The position numbers and the translations under genes are program-made. Under the pieces are notes generated by a model. The model saw nothing but the letters and a program-made list of their open reading frames with translations. It had not been told where the DNA came from and did not search any database. From Streptomyces sp. MspMP-M5 (GTDB lineage Bacteria; Actinomycetota; Actinomycetes; Streptomycetales; Streptomycetaceae): a stretch of 43,177 nt of DNA. Position 1 is the first letter of the stretch. Every line of letters starts with the position of its first letter. This document shows, one piece after another, positions 15,808-24,307 of this stretch. The stretch is taken from NCBI RefSeq assembly GCF_000373585.1, contig NZ_KB891920.1:1-43177 (forward strand), read 5' to 3'.

Positions 15808-16277
15808 GCGAGAACCATACTGACCTCACGCGGCCGGCCGTCACCACGGCGAATCACCGACCCTTGGCACCTGACAAGGGCACGATCATCAACGCCCAGC
15901 GAGATCAGAGCGCGCGCCCCTTCGGCCAGAGCTGTCCATCCTGCGGCGATGCGATGGCGGGCCCCCGGACCACAGAGCCTCACTACCGACTCATCTGGCG
16001 ATCGTCACCGACATCAGGAACGGGGCATCCCGCGCGCATGAGCAATGTAGCGTCAGGTGGCGGGGCGATGTCCGGACTCGCTGGGAGGAGAGGGCGGGTG
16101 ACGGACGGCAGTCCGGGCGGCCCGGACGCGTGGGCTAGGCCACGGTCACGCGATGAATTACCTCGGGCAGGAACTGCCAGCATTTGAGTACACATACTCA
16201 CGCACGGGCGGCAGCACGGCTGCTACCTTCGCACCCGCGCGTGATACCAACAAGCACGTGGTTTGGCAGGGGGCGGA
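15808..16277. other. Divergent promoter region of HAD and type VII effector operons
   Basis: 470 bp with no gene I can support. One 29-codon frame (16098-16187) has GGGAGGAG upstream, but its sequence (VTDGSPGG...) is low complexity. The main signal is the palindrome at 16185-16200 before the rightward operon. Confidence 0.5.
16185..16200 (+). promoter_or_regulatory. 16-bp palindrome TGAGTA-CACA-TACTCA
   Basis: Both 6-bp arms match perfectly around a CACA centre. It lies 78 bp upstream of the GTG of the effector operon, a natural operator position, in an otherwise GC-rich leader. The factor is unknown; a dimeric response regulator or another small dimeric regulator would fit. Confidence 0.55.
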
Positions 16278-16742
16278 GTGACGTTCGAGGAAGAGTGGGC
16301 CGAGCTCAAACGGGATGCCTCGGTCCGCATGAGCCTGGCCAGCACCGGTGGGGAGGGCGGGAGCTCCGGAAGCGGGCAAGGCAATCTTCGCTCATCTCGG
16401 CCGGTATGGCACAAGGGCGCCCAGGCCGTGGGATCGCTTCAGACGAACCTGAAGGCCGCGCTACGGGAGTTGGAGAGCAAGCACGGTACGGCTGGGGGTG
16501 CCGCCAGCGGAGTCGACGGCTTGCGCAGTGCGGCCTCACACCTCAGTGCCTATCAGTCATGGCAACGGCGGCTGGATCTCGTAAGCCGGGAGTGCGAAGA
16601 GCTGAGGGACAAGTTGCAGAAGTCCGGTGACGCCTTCTACAAGAGTGACGCTGAGATCGGCGCGGCCTTCCGCGAGCAGAAGGCCGCGCCGTTGAAGAGC
16701 GCCAGTGCCGTCAGCTCTGACCAGGACCGGAGGGCACCCTGA
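16278..16742 (+). CDS. Helical partner protein of the type VII effector operon
   Basis: 154 aa from GTG 16278, with AGGGGGCGGA just upstream; a TTG 15 nt earlier is also open. It begins VTFEEEWAELKRDASVRM, an opening shared by many Streptomyces proteins encoded directly before large type VII substrates. After a Gly/Ser-rich stretch it is mainly helical (GSLQTNLKAALRELESKHG, RLDLVSRECEELRDKLQKSG) without a WXG motif. Its stop overlaps the next start by one base (TGATG). Probable role: chaperone or co-secreted partner of the hydrolase (inference). Confidence 0.7.
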   Translation: MTFEEEWAELKRDASVRMSLASTGGEGGSSGSGQGNLRSSRPVWHKGAQAVGSLQTNLKAALRELESKHGTAGGAASGVDGLRSAASHLSAYQSWQRRLDLVSRECEELRDKLQKSGDAFYKSDAEIGAAFREQKAAPLKSASAVSSDQDRRAP

Positions 16743-18535
16743 TGGTGAACTTCTCACAGCTGCGGGCACTCAAGCCATCGGAGTTCGAGGAAGCCGCTAA
16801 CGGCTGGCACAAGGTAAGCAGCGCCGCAGGCGAGGCCAAGGACCGGGTAGACAACGAGATCGTTGCGACGTTGCAGCACCACCTGGAGGGCGCGGGGCGG
16901 GATGCGGCAGTAGGCCGCCTGCGACGGCTCAGCCGCAACTTCCAGTACACCCAGGCGGAAAGTGGACTGATCCGTACCGCACTGGACGGCCTGGCCTCGG
17001 AGCTACGTGCCGCACAGAAGAAGCTCAACGACGCGGTGGCGGATGCCGAAGCGGAGAAGTTCACGGTCAAACCCGACGGCGCGGTCCATTGGATTTCTCA
17101 GCGAGAGAAGATCCCGTTCAGTCCTGAGCACACCTCCTGGGCGGGCGGCCCCGGGAGCACCATTACCTCCGATCCTCAACAGGCCAAGGCCCAGGCGTAC
17201 GCGGACCGCATAGGTGCGGCCATCCAGGACGCCAACGAGGCGGACGCGCGCTACTCCCGGACTCTCGATCGCCTTCGGGCGGACAACGACCTCGACGTCA
17301 CCAGCTCGGACTGGGCCGACGCCCGGCAGGACATGAGGTCTCTCCAGAAATCCGCAGGTAAGTACTTGCAGCGCAATGACATTCCCAAGGGCAAGCCTCC
17401 AGCCGAGAACGCCAAGTGGTGGAAGAGGCTCTCCTCAGAACAGCAGCAGGATCTGATCGCCCTCTACCCAGAGCTGGTTGGGCAACTAGATGGGATCCCA
17501 GCAGTGGTTCGTGATGAGGCAAATCGAGCCTACCTCCCCATGCTGATCAGTAAGCTTGACGGCCTCGATGACGACAAGGCACGAACGCAACTCGAAGGCC
17601 TTCGGGAGATATCTAGCCAGCTGGACGCGGGGAGTTACCCGCCGATGTTCCTGCTCGGGATCGACGACAAGGGAAATGGGCGAGCGATCATCAGCTACGG
17701 GAACCCAGATTCCTCGAAAAACGTCTCGGCCTACGTTCCCGGGCTCGGAACGGCACTGGATAAAGACTTCGCCACCCACGATCTCAAGCGAGCACGGGAT
17801 ACGGCGCTTGGAGCACAAACGCACGACCCGTCCAGCGCATCGATTGTCTGGCTTGGCTACGACGCCCCCCAGCTTCCCGCCGATGACCTTCTCGACAACC
17901 TCGACGTACTCGGCGAGCAAAACGCCAGGGCCGGGGCCCCTGCGTACAGCAGTTTCATGAACGGAATCGCCGTAAGCAATGATAATTCCGATCCGCACAT
18001 CACCGCCATCGGTCATTCCTATGGCTCACTCACGGTGGGCCAGACCGCGTTGATGACCAAAGGTATTCCTGGAGTCGACGATATCGTCCTACTCGGCAGC
18101 CCAGGGACAGGTGCACAGTCCGCTGCTGACCTTGGAGTAGGTAAGGACCATGTTTTCGTGGGCGCCGCCGAGAACGATCCGGTCACGCACCTGCCGAGCA
18201 AAGCTGAAGGGGGCGGCTTGCTGACTGGCGCGGGGACGGGCAGCCTGACCGGTAACCCTGTGATTACCAGCCTGGGCGGTGCCATTGGCTACGGAGTGGG
18301 GTCGCTGATGAGCGGTGACCACGAGTTGTGGTTCGGTGTTGACCCGGCGAGCGAAGAGTTCGGTGCGAGGCGCTTCAAAGTGGATGCCGGGGCTCGGCCG
18401 TTCATCGACGGCCAAGGCGCCACTCCTGCACACTCGCACTACTTCGATCCAGAAGCGGATCCAGTTTCGGCCGCAAACGTATCTGCCGTCGTCGCCAATC
18501 GACCTGATCTCATCATTCCGGAGGCTGGACGATGA
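16742..18535 (+). CDS. DUF1023 alpha/beta hydrolase, candidate type VII effector
   Basis: 597 aa. Residues 1-110 are a WXG100/LXG-like helical region (FSQLRALKPSEFEEAANGWH...). After a linker, residues 310-590 match DUF1023-type alpha/beta hydrolases: nucleophile elbow GHSYGS with Ser at about residue 426, preceded by DPHITAI, and a catalytic-His candidate in PAHSHYFDPEAD. There is no signal peptide. Such proteins are exported by type VII systems in actinobacteria; substrates may be lipids or esters, untested here. It is coupled to both neighbours (1-bp and 4-bp overlaps). Codon use is less GC-rich than in the Tad block. Confidence 0.8.
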   Translation: MVNFSQLRALKPSEFEEAANGWHKVSSAAGEAKDRVDNEIVATLQHHLEGAGRDAAVGRLRRLSRNFQYTQAESGLIRTALDGLASELRAAQKKLNDAVADAEAEKFTVKPDGAVHWISQREKIPFSPEHTSWAGGPGSTITSDPQQAKAQAYADRIGAAIQDANEADARYSRTLDRLRADNDLDVTSSDWADARQDMRSLQKSAGKYLQRNDIPKGKPPAENAKWWKRLSSEQQQDLIALYPELVGQLDGIPAVVRDEANRAYLPMLISKLDGLDDDKARTQLEGLREISSQLDAGSYPPMFLLGIDDKGNGRAIISYGNPDSSKNVSAYVPGLGTALDKDFATHDLKRARDTALGAQTHDPSSASIVWLGYDAPQLPADDLLDNLDVLGEQNARAGAPAYSSFMNGIAVSNDNSDPHITAIGHSYGSLTVGQTALMTKGIPGVDDIVLLGSPGTGAQSAADLGVGKDHVFVGAAENDPVTHLPSKAEGGGLLTGAGTGSLTGNPVITSLGGAIGYGVGSLMSGDHELWFGVDPASEEFGARRFKVDAGARPFIDGQGATPAHSHYFDPEADPVSAANVSAVVANRPDLIIPEAGR

Positions 18536-19119
18536 AACGCCGCCTAACGGCTGGGCTTATCGCTGTAATTACCCTGTCTGGCTGCGGGGCTTCTCCCCAG
18601 GCTACCCAAGGAAAAGGAAGCGATCGCAACGTGAACATGCAACAGGCGGCGCAGTATGCGGATTCCGTTATCAGCGGCACTCTGAGCGCCGCCAAGCCCG
18701 CGGTTCATTGGACCCATGGCGAATCCACCGACGGCACATGCAACGATTTCAAGAATGATGCGACGGGAACTGGAACTGTAACCCGTCGCGCAGCTGTGAT
18801 GACGATAATTTCAGCAACCCAGCGCGGAAAGTTCATCGAAGCAGTGAAGCGCTACTGGAAAGACAAGGGGTATGTGATCACTGCCGCTCGCGACAGTTCC
18901 GAAAGCCCAGCCATTTTCGCCACTACCTCTGAGAATTTCCGACTGGCTCTCGAAGTTGGCTACAAGGGGCAAGTGTTCCTTAATGTTGTGACCCCCTGCG
19001 TGAAGCAGTCGGAAGTCACTCCTCCCAAGACCAAACCCAACGGCCCAGACTACTCCGGGGGCAAGATCCCGACTCCCAATGTCCAGTCCGAGTTCTGGTC
19101 GAAGCAATCTTCCTCATAA
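18532..19119 (+). CDS. Lipoprotein, possible immunity or accessory protein
   Basis: 195 aa. MKRRLTAGLIAVITLSGCG is a clear lipoprotein signal with lipobox LSGC. The mature part contains NMQQAAQYADSVISGTL, a Cys pair region (TDGTCNDFKNDA; VVTPCVKQ) and a KRYWKDKGYVIT stretch typical of short actinomycete lipoproteins. It overlaps the hydrolase stop by 4 bp (ATGA). Position last in an effector operon suggests an immunity or surface partner of the hydrolase, but no domain proves it. Confidence 0.75.
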   Translation: MKRRLTAGLIAVITLSGCGASPQATQGKGSDRNVNMQQAAQYADSVISGTLSAAKPAVHWTHGESTDGTCNDFKNDATGTGTVTRRAAVMTIISATQRGKFIEAVKRYWKDKGYVITAARDSSESPAIFATTSENFRLALEVGYKGQVFLNVVTPCVKQSEVTPPKTKPNGPDYSGGKIPTPNVQSEFWSKQSSS

Positions 19120-19177
19120 GAGACCGTCCGGCACCAGATCAAAAACGCCAATATGCTCGATATTTTCCGTGTCGTCC

Positions 19178-20279
19178 TATTGATCCGAAACGGTTGGGGT
19201 TCTGATTCGTTGATCGCCGCATGAGCGAACTGGTGGGGGATGCACGGCACTTGTCGCCGTCGGCACAGGAAGCGTTGCGGGTGCGGGCGGTGGCCGCGCT
19301 GGTCGAGGGACGTGGCCGCGAGGACGTCGCGGCGATGTTCAAGGTCTCGCTCAAGGCGGTGGACGGCTGGTGGGCAAAGTGGCTGTCCGGCGGGCGCGAG
19401 GCCCTGACCATGCGTCCCCGGGGACGGCGCATGGGCGAGCACCAGGTGCTGTCCGAGGTCGAGCAGCAGACGGTGCGGCAGGCGGTCCTGGACCACCAAC
19501 CCTGCGAGCGGGGGCTTTCCGGGCAGCTGTGGACGCGCGGCCAGGTGGGTGCACTGATCGCGAAGCTGTATCGGGTGCGTCTGACCGAGCAGGGGGTGGG
19601 CAAGTACCTGCGCCGCTGGGGCCTGGCCTTCCAGCGTCCGGACAAGCGGGCCGTCGAGCAGGACACGGAGGCGGTGCGTGTGTGGCGGGAGGAGACCTGG
19701 CCGGCGATCCGGGCGAAGGCCAGGGCCGAGGGCGCCGAGGCGCTCTTCGCCGACCAGGTCGGCATCCGCTCCGACCACATCACCGGCCGCACCTGGGGCG
19801 AGAAGGGGCGTACTCCCCTCGTGCGCCGCACCGGCAACCGGTTCTCGGTGAACGCGATGTCCGCGATCAGCACGAAGGGCCGCATGCACTTCATGGTGTT
19901 CACCGAGACCTTCGACGCGGACGTCATGTGCCGCTTCCTGGACCGTCTCGCCAGTCACATCCAGCGCAAGGTCCACCTCGTCCTGGACGGGCACTCCGCC
20001 CACCGCTCCCGCAAGGTGCGCGACTGGCTGGAGAGCCACCCGGACCGGTTCGAGTTGCACTTCCTGCCTGGCTGCGCGCCCGAGCTGAACCCCGGCGAAC
20101 TCGTCAACGCCGATCTCAAGCAGAGTCTTCCCCGCCATAGCTGGGCCCGCGACCAGGCCCAGCTCGCCGCCGAAACCCGTAGGTTCTTCCACCGCCGACC
20201 GCACATCATCCGCGGCTACTTCGGCGGCCCACACGTCCGCTACGTCATCGATGAGAAACCATTTGGGTTGCTGATCATA
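19178..20279 (+). mobile_element. IS630-family insertion sequence, full copy
   Basis: The transposase gene sits between ends flanked by TA (19178-19179 and 20278-20279), as expected for IS630. The left end TTGATCCGAAACGG and the inverted right end TGATCAGCAACCC share a GATC-G-AAC pattern, so the terminal repeats are imperfect. The left end is nearly identical to that of the inverted fragment at 22519-22880. Confidence 0.75.
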
Positions 20280-20342
20280 AGGGGAGGAATCGGAGATCTC
20301 GTCGACCGGAGTGCGGGTCACGAAGCCGCGGGAAGTTCCTGA
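19221..20342 (+). CDS. IS630-family transposase
   Basis: 373 aa. The N-terminal helix-turn-helix (ALRVRAVAALVEGRGREDVA) and second HTH region are followed by a DDE domain: FADQVG, VLDGHSAHRS and APELNPGELVNADLK provide the acidic residues. The true end was probably near VIDE; the last 21 residues are read from the flanking DNA because the IS end carries no stop in this frame. All catalytic blocks look intact, so it could be active. Confidence 0.9.
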   Translation: MSELVGDARHLSPSAQEALRVRAVAALVEGRGREDVAAMFKVSLKAVDGWWAKWLSGGREALTMRPRGRRMGEHQVLSEVEQQTVRQAVLDHQPCERGLSGQLWTRGQVGALIAKLYRVRLTEQGVGKYLRRWGLAFQRPDKRAVEQDTEAVRVWREETWPAIRAKARAEGAEALFADQVGIRSDHITGRTWGEKGRTPLVRRTGNRFSVNAMSAISTKGRMHFMVFTETFDADVMCRFLDRLASHIQRKVHLVLDGHSAHRSRKVRDWLESHPDRFELHFLPGCAPELNPGELVNADLKQSLPRHSWARDQAQLAAETRRFFHRRPHIIRGYFGGPHVRYVIDEKPFGLLIIRGGIGDLVDRSAGHEAAGSS

Positions 20343-20372
20343 AGTGCCGGAAGTGCCAGATGCGCCGGGAGT

Positions 20373-20945
20373 TCAGGGAATGTCGGGAGTGTGCGCCGAC
20401 GTTGGGAAGAGATCGGTCAGCAGACGGTGCGGGCCGCTGCGCAGGGCGACGCTGACACGGTCGTTACGCAGAGTCGAGTCAGCACCGGGGCCCTGGTGGA
20501 TGAGGAGGTCGCCGGGTGACGGGAGAACGTCACAGGCGGGGCACCAGCCGCTGGCAGTGATGTCCGTGCCGCACGCCACATGACTGTAGAGGCGCCGTAT
20601 GCCGTCAGGGGCGAGCCAGCGTTCGCCCCACTGCCCCAGGGTGAAAACCATCGGCCACAGGTCCAAGCCTCGTCGGGTGAGGACGTAGTCAACCTCGACC
20701 CCCGTCGGGTGTGGGTGGCGCTCGATGATCGCGGCGGCCGTCAGGGACTTGAGGCGGTTGGCCAGGACGGCCCGCGGGATGTCCAGGTGTGCGTGGAAGT
20801 CGCCGAACCTCCGCACTCCGTAGAAGCAATCCCGGATGACGAGGAGCGTCCAGCGCTCCCCAACGACTTCCAGAGCGCGGGCCAGAGAGCAGTCCTGACC
20901 TGCGTAGCCACGTCCCAGTGCCACGACACCAGGATAGCAGTTCAT
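20373..20945 (-). CDS. HxlR-family transcriptional regulator
   Basis: 190 aa. CSLARALEVVGERWTLLVIR, then RRFGDFHAHLDIPRAVLANR and IIERHPHPTGVEVDYVLTRRG make up the HxlR winged helix. About 60 extra residues follow, with Cys pairs (CGTD, CPACD) that might bind metal or act in redox sensing. It is divergent from an MFS exporter, with 81 bp between the start codons. That spacer holds inverted repeats abutting its start, so it probably represses both itself and the exporter. Confidence 0.85.
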   Translation of the reverse strand: MNCYPGVVALGRGYAGQDCSLARALEVVGERWTLLVIRDCFYGVRRFGDFHAHLDIPRAVLANRLKSLTAAAIIERHPHPTGVEVDYVLTRRGLDLWPMVFTLGQWGERWLAPDGIRRLYSHVACGTDITASGWCPACDVLPSPGDLLIHQGPGADSTLRNDRVSVALRSGPHRLLTDLFPTSAHTPDIP

Positions 20946-20978
20946 TCACCAGATCATGTGGTTCAATGAATGAACCAC
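20941..20978. promoter_or_regulatory. HxlR operator candidate: two nested inverted repeats
   Basis: GTGGTTCA (20958-20965), a 5-bp spacer and TGAACCAC (20971-20978) form one perfect palindrome. TTCATTCA (20941-20948) and TGAATGAA (20967-20974) form a second, overlapping one with an 18-bp spacer. They lie directly upstream of the HxlR start and within the exporter promoter region. Confidence 0.7.
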
Positions 20979-21026
20979 GCCTGTTGCAGTGCGTGCGTCC
21001 AAAACACCGTCCCTTAGGGGGTAGTA

Positions 21027-22493
21027 GTGACGACCGAACCGGTCGCGCGCCGGTCTTCTGCCCGCGCGACGTTGGCGATCTCCTGTGTGGCAACCCTGCT
21101 CGTTCTCATCAACTTCACTGCCCCTGTGTCGACCGTGCAGACCGTCAGAGCAGCGCTCGGCTCGGGGGTATCAGGGCAGACCTGGATTCTGGGCAGCATC
21201 AGTGTCGGTCTCGCGGCGTGCCTGATGATGGCGGGGACGCTTGCCGATGACTTCGGGCGCAAGCGGATATTCGTGATCGGTGGCCTGGTGCTGGTGCTCG
21301 CCACGGTGGTGTGTGCCGTCGCACCCACGACCCTGGTCTTCGTCCTCGGCCGCATCGCCCAGGGCGGGGCGAGCGCCGCGCTGTTGGCGTCCAGTCTCGG
21401 CTTGCTGGGTCATGTCTTTCCGCCCGGTCCTGAACGGGCCCACGCCACCGGCCTGTGGGGCGCGATGGTGGGCGGCGGCATCGCCCTCGGCCCGGTGCTC
21501 TCCGCGCTGATCAGCAAGGCCACCGACTGGCGGGCCACCTACTGGGCCATCGCGGCCATCGCCGCACTGGTCGTGGTCTGGGGCAAGGCGTCCCTGGGGG
21601 AATCCCGTAGCGCGCACCGACGCCGCTTCGACTTCCCCGGTGTGATCACCCTCGGCCTCGGCGTCTCGCTGCTGGTTGCGGGACTCACGGAGGGGCGAGG
21701 CGGCTGGACCCAGCCGCACGTCATCGTCTTCCTGGCGGTGGCGCTGGTGCTGCTCGCCACCTTTGTCTGGGTCGAGAAGCGCGCAGTGGACCCGATGCTC
21801 GATCTGGCGCTCTTCCGCCGCCCCGCGTTCGTCGCCTCGGTCGTCGGGGCGCTGGTCACCGGCATAGGCGTCATCGGACTCATGACATACGTGCCGACCG
21901 CGGCGCAGAGCATGCTGGGGCTGAGCCCCTTGCAGAGCGCCGTCCTGCTGGCGATCTGGTCCGGACTCTCCTTCGTGGCCGCTCCTCAGGCCCGCCGACT
22001 GGCCGGCCGTGTCGTGGACCGTCACCAAGCGGCGGCCGGACTGGCCCTGTGTGGTGTCGGCGAGATCGCCCTGGCGGGGATCTCCGAGAACTCCTCGTGG
22101 TGGCGGTTCGTGCCGGGCCTGGTTCTGGCGGGGCTCGGCAGCGGGGTGATCAACGCGGCACTCGCCGGGTTGGCCGTACGCAGTGTTCCGCCGCATCGCG
22201 TCGCGGTGGGGTCCGCGGCGAACAACGCCGCGCGCTACCTCGGTTCCTCGTTGGGGGTCGCGCTGGTCGCCGCCATCCTGGCGTTCGTTCCGCGCGACCA
22301 GGGAACGGCCGCGCATGCGGTCAGCACTGGTATGAGCTACGCCGCGGTCATCGCCGGAGCGCTGACGATCGCCGGCGCCATCCTGGTTGTCCTGTGCCGG
22401 GAGCGCGTACCGGCGGAGGGTGCCGCTGAGGTACGGAAGGGCGAGGACCTGAACACCATGCCCGGTCCACGTGAGCCTGCCCGACGCGTATGA
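21027..22493 (+). CDS. MFS drug exporter, DHA2 (EmrB/QacA) type
   Basis: 488 aa from GTG 21027, preceded by AGGGGGTAG. It has the length and 14-segment layout of DHA2 transporters, with motif A GTLADDFGRKRIFVIGG between segments 2 and 3, and repeated hydrophobic segments to GAILVVLC. It probably exports a hydrophobic cation or a natural product with proton exchange. The adjacent HxlR gene probably controls it. The gene ends 26 bp before an IS630 fragment, so the pair is boxed by IS630 sequences. Confidence 0.9.
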   Translation: MTTEPVARRSSARATLAISCVATLLVLINFTAPVSTVQTVRAALGSGVSGQTWILGSISVGLAACLMMAGTLADDFGRKRIFVIGGLVLVLATVVCAVAPTTLVFVLGRIAQGGASAALLASSLGLLGHVFPPGPERAHATGLWGAMVGGGIALGPVLSALISKATDWRATYWAIAAIAALVVVWGKASLGESRSAHRRRFDFPGVITLGLGVSLLVAGLTEGRGGWTQPHVIVFLAVALVLLATFVWVEKRAVDPMLDLALFRRPAFVASVVGALVTGIGVIGLMTYVPTAAQSMLGLSPLQSAVLLAIWSGLSFVAAPQARRLAGRVVDRHQAAAGLALCGVGEIALAGISENSSWWRFVPGLVLAGLGSGVINAALAGLAVRSVPPHRVAVGSAANNAARYLGSSLGVALVAAILAFVPRDQGTAAHAVSTGMSYAAVIAGALTIAGAILVVLCRERVPAEGAAEVRKGEDLNTMPGPREPARRV

Positions 22494-22518
22494 GCGGCCC
22501 TGACCGGAGCCCCAAGGC

Positions 22519-22880
22519 GCACCCACCTGGCCGCGCGTCCACAGCTGCCCGGAAAGCCCCCGCTCGCAGGGTTGGTGGTCCAGGACCGCCTGCTGCTCGG
22601 CCTCGGACAGCACCTGGTGCTCGCCAATGCGCCGTCCCCGGGGACGCATGGTCAGGGCCTCGCGCCCGCCGGACAGCCACTTTGCCCACCAGCCGTCCAC
22701 CGCCTTGAGCGAGACCTTGAACATCGCCGCGACGTCCTCGCGGCCACGTCCCTCGACCAGCGCGGCCACCGCCCGCACCCGCAACGCTTCCTGTGCCGAC
22801 GGCGACAAGTACCGTGCATCCCCCACCAGTTCGCTCAACGGCGATCAACGAATCAGAACCCCAACCGTTTCGGATCAATA
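22519..22880 (-). pseudogene. Truncated inverted IS630 copy (N-terminal transposase fragment)
   Basis: The reverse strand matches the left end and first ~110 codons of the full copy at 19178-20279, from MSELVGDAR to LWTRGQVGA, then diverges abruptly at 22519. Differences include a changed start (TTG for ATG), a 12-bp deletion (TVRQ lost) and some substitutions, so it is an older or separate copy, not a fresh duplicate. The TA at the left end is at 22879-22880. Confidence 0.85.
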
Positions 22881-23414
22881 ACTCCGCCCACTCCGGGGTC
22901 TGACGAGGCCGGTTCAGAGACCCTTGGCATCCTCCCGGAGGAAAGCAGTTCCCTGGGTATTACGAAGGACAGCGGAGGTGACCGATGCGCCAGTGGCTGG
23001 CAAGCGGACTTGACCTGTTGTGACTTCGGCGCTGCGATGACATGGCTCGCCTCCTCAAACATGCGGTGGAGGCGCCAGCCCTGGCCTTAAAGGGCCTCCA
23101 CGGCCACCCAGGCGATGGGACAACGACGAGGTCGGCCAGCTCGGTCGTGATCGTGAAATCACCGCCATCTGGAACGTTCGCCCGGGCTACGTCCCTCCCC
23201 GTCGGACGTTTAGGGCTTCGGGAGGTAGGCCCGGCGTCCGTATGCCGGCCGTCCCGCTCCCTGTGCCCAGACTTCCAGCCTGCGGCCCAGCCATGGACCC
23301 CGCGCTGGCGACCACAAAGCTGGTGTCGATCAGCACTGTGGGGTGAACTACCTCTGAAACAGGCGTCCACCCCACAATCAAGCCGAGGCCCGCGATCGGG
23401 CACTGCCGCGGCGA
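22881..23414. other. 534 bp without a supported gene
   Basis: Sequence between the IS630 fragment and the first WXG100 gene. A leftward ATG at 23043 has a strong GAGGAGGCGAGCC site but encodes only 27 codons (to 22960) of basic, Ser-rich sequence, perhaps a gene start cut short by rearrangement. No other structure is convincing. Confidence 0.4.
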
Positions 23415-23711
23415 CTACTGGAAAAAGCCCGCCGCCTTGCGGTCCGTCGCCCGGTAGTCGGAGCTGCCCGCACGGATCTTGGCAGACACCTCGTGCAGCG
23501 TGCTCTGGATGTGGCTCGCGCGGGTGTTCCACTGCCGCTCTGCGGCCTGGAACGCCTGGTGTGCCTCGCCTTCCCAGGACTCGGAGACGCGCTTCACCGC
23601 ACCCCAGATCTTGTCCAGCTCGGCCTGCAGTTCCTTTGCGGCCCGCTCGATGTCGGCGGCGGTCTGCTCCAGAGCGCCATAGGTAACCCGAAGGTTCTGG
23701 TCGCCGGCCAT
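23415..23711 (-). CDS. WXG100-family protein with YxxxD tail
   Basis: 98 aa from ATG 23711 (MAGDQNLRVTYGAL), preceded by GGGGGAG. A helix-turn-helix hairpin has WEG in the turn (VSESWEGEAHQAFQAAERQW). Near the C-terminus YRATD fits the YxxxD/E export signal of type VII substrates. It is expected to pair with the 120-aa WXG protein next to it and to be secreted through the EccC-driven channel. A GTG at 23723 is open but the ATG fits WXG100 starts. Confidence 0.9.
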   Translation of the reverse strand: MAGDQNLRVTYGALEQTAADIERAAKELQAELDKIWGAVKRVSESWEGEAHQAFQAAERQWNTRASHIQSTLHEVSAKIRAGSSDYRATDRKAAGFFQ

Positions 23712-23794
23712 ATTCTCCCCCACTTCTCTGAGTTGCTACTCGGTGGTCGTGATGAGCCCGCCGGGGAATCGGTGCCCCAGCCCTATCGCACCGT

Positions 23795-24157
23795 CTAGTA
23801 GTTGCTGATGCCGCTGGCAGCGCCGGGGTCCAGGCGCCCGCCGGCTGCACCACCGTTGACGTCGATACCTCGGAAGCTGGACAGCACCTCGGCGTCATTG
23901 GCGTCGCTGGTGGTGCTGGTGCGGGCAACGGCATCGTTGATGCCGTCGAGCATCCGACGCAGCGCGGCGTGATCCTCATTAAGCGCATTCTGCGCCTGCC
24001 GGAAGGCACTTGCGCCCTGGCCTGTCCACGCGGTCTCAACCGCCGCGATGGCGTTCACCAGCGTCCGCAGCTGCGCCGACATCGACTGGCTGCCGCTCTG
24101 GATCTCACTCTTGAGCTTCTCGATCTCCGCATACGTAAGTGCGGTTTTCCCTGCCAT
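23795..24157 (-). CDS. WXG100-family protein (WTG variant)
   Basis: 120 aa. The helical hairpin carries AWTGQGASAFRQAQNALNED, with WTG at the turn. After the second helix an acidic Gly-rich tail ends GISNY; no YxxxD is visible, so export may depend on dimerisation with the neighbouring 98-aa protein, as in EsxA-EsxB pairs. It lies 83 bp upstream of that gene on the same strand. The start is ATG at 24157 (MAGKTALTYAEI). Confidence 0.88.
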   Translation of the reverse strand: MAGKTALTYAEIEKLKSEIQSGSQSMSAQLRTLVNAIAAVETAWTGQGASAFRQAQNALNEDHAALRRMLDGINDAVARTSTTSDANDAEVLSSFRGIDVNGGAAGGRLDPGAASGISNY

Positions 24158-24307
24158 GTTCCACCTTCCCCCATGAGTAACTTACGAAGCCGAGGAGGTC
24201 TACCTCTATCGACTTAGGTCTACGGGCACATTCCATCATTTCAGCCCGTTCCATTGAGCAATCTATTCGCGGGCGAGCAGAGTTTCATCCCTTCTCTGAG
24301 TTCATGG

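Noticed and set aside
16098..16187. 29-codon ORF with a good ribosome binding site
   Set aside because: Low-complexity product and no resemblance; kept only as a note in the intergenic entry.
21171..22838. 555-aa minus frame that starts as IS630 transposase
   Set aside because: Only the first ~110 codons are transposase; the rest is antisense of the MFS gene.
22960..23043. 27-codon minus ORF with GAGGAGG
   Set aside because: Basic Ser-rich sequence without family; may be a gene start cut by rearrangement.
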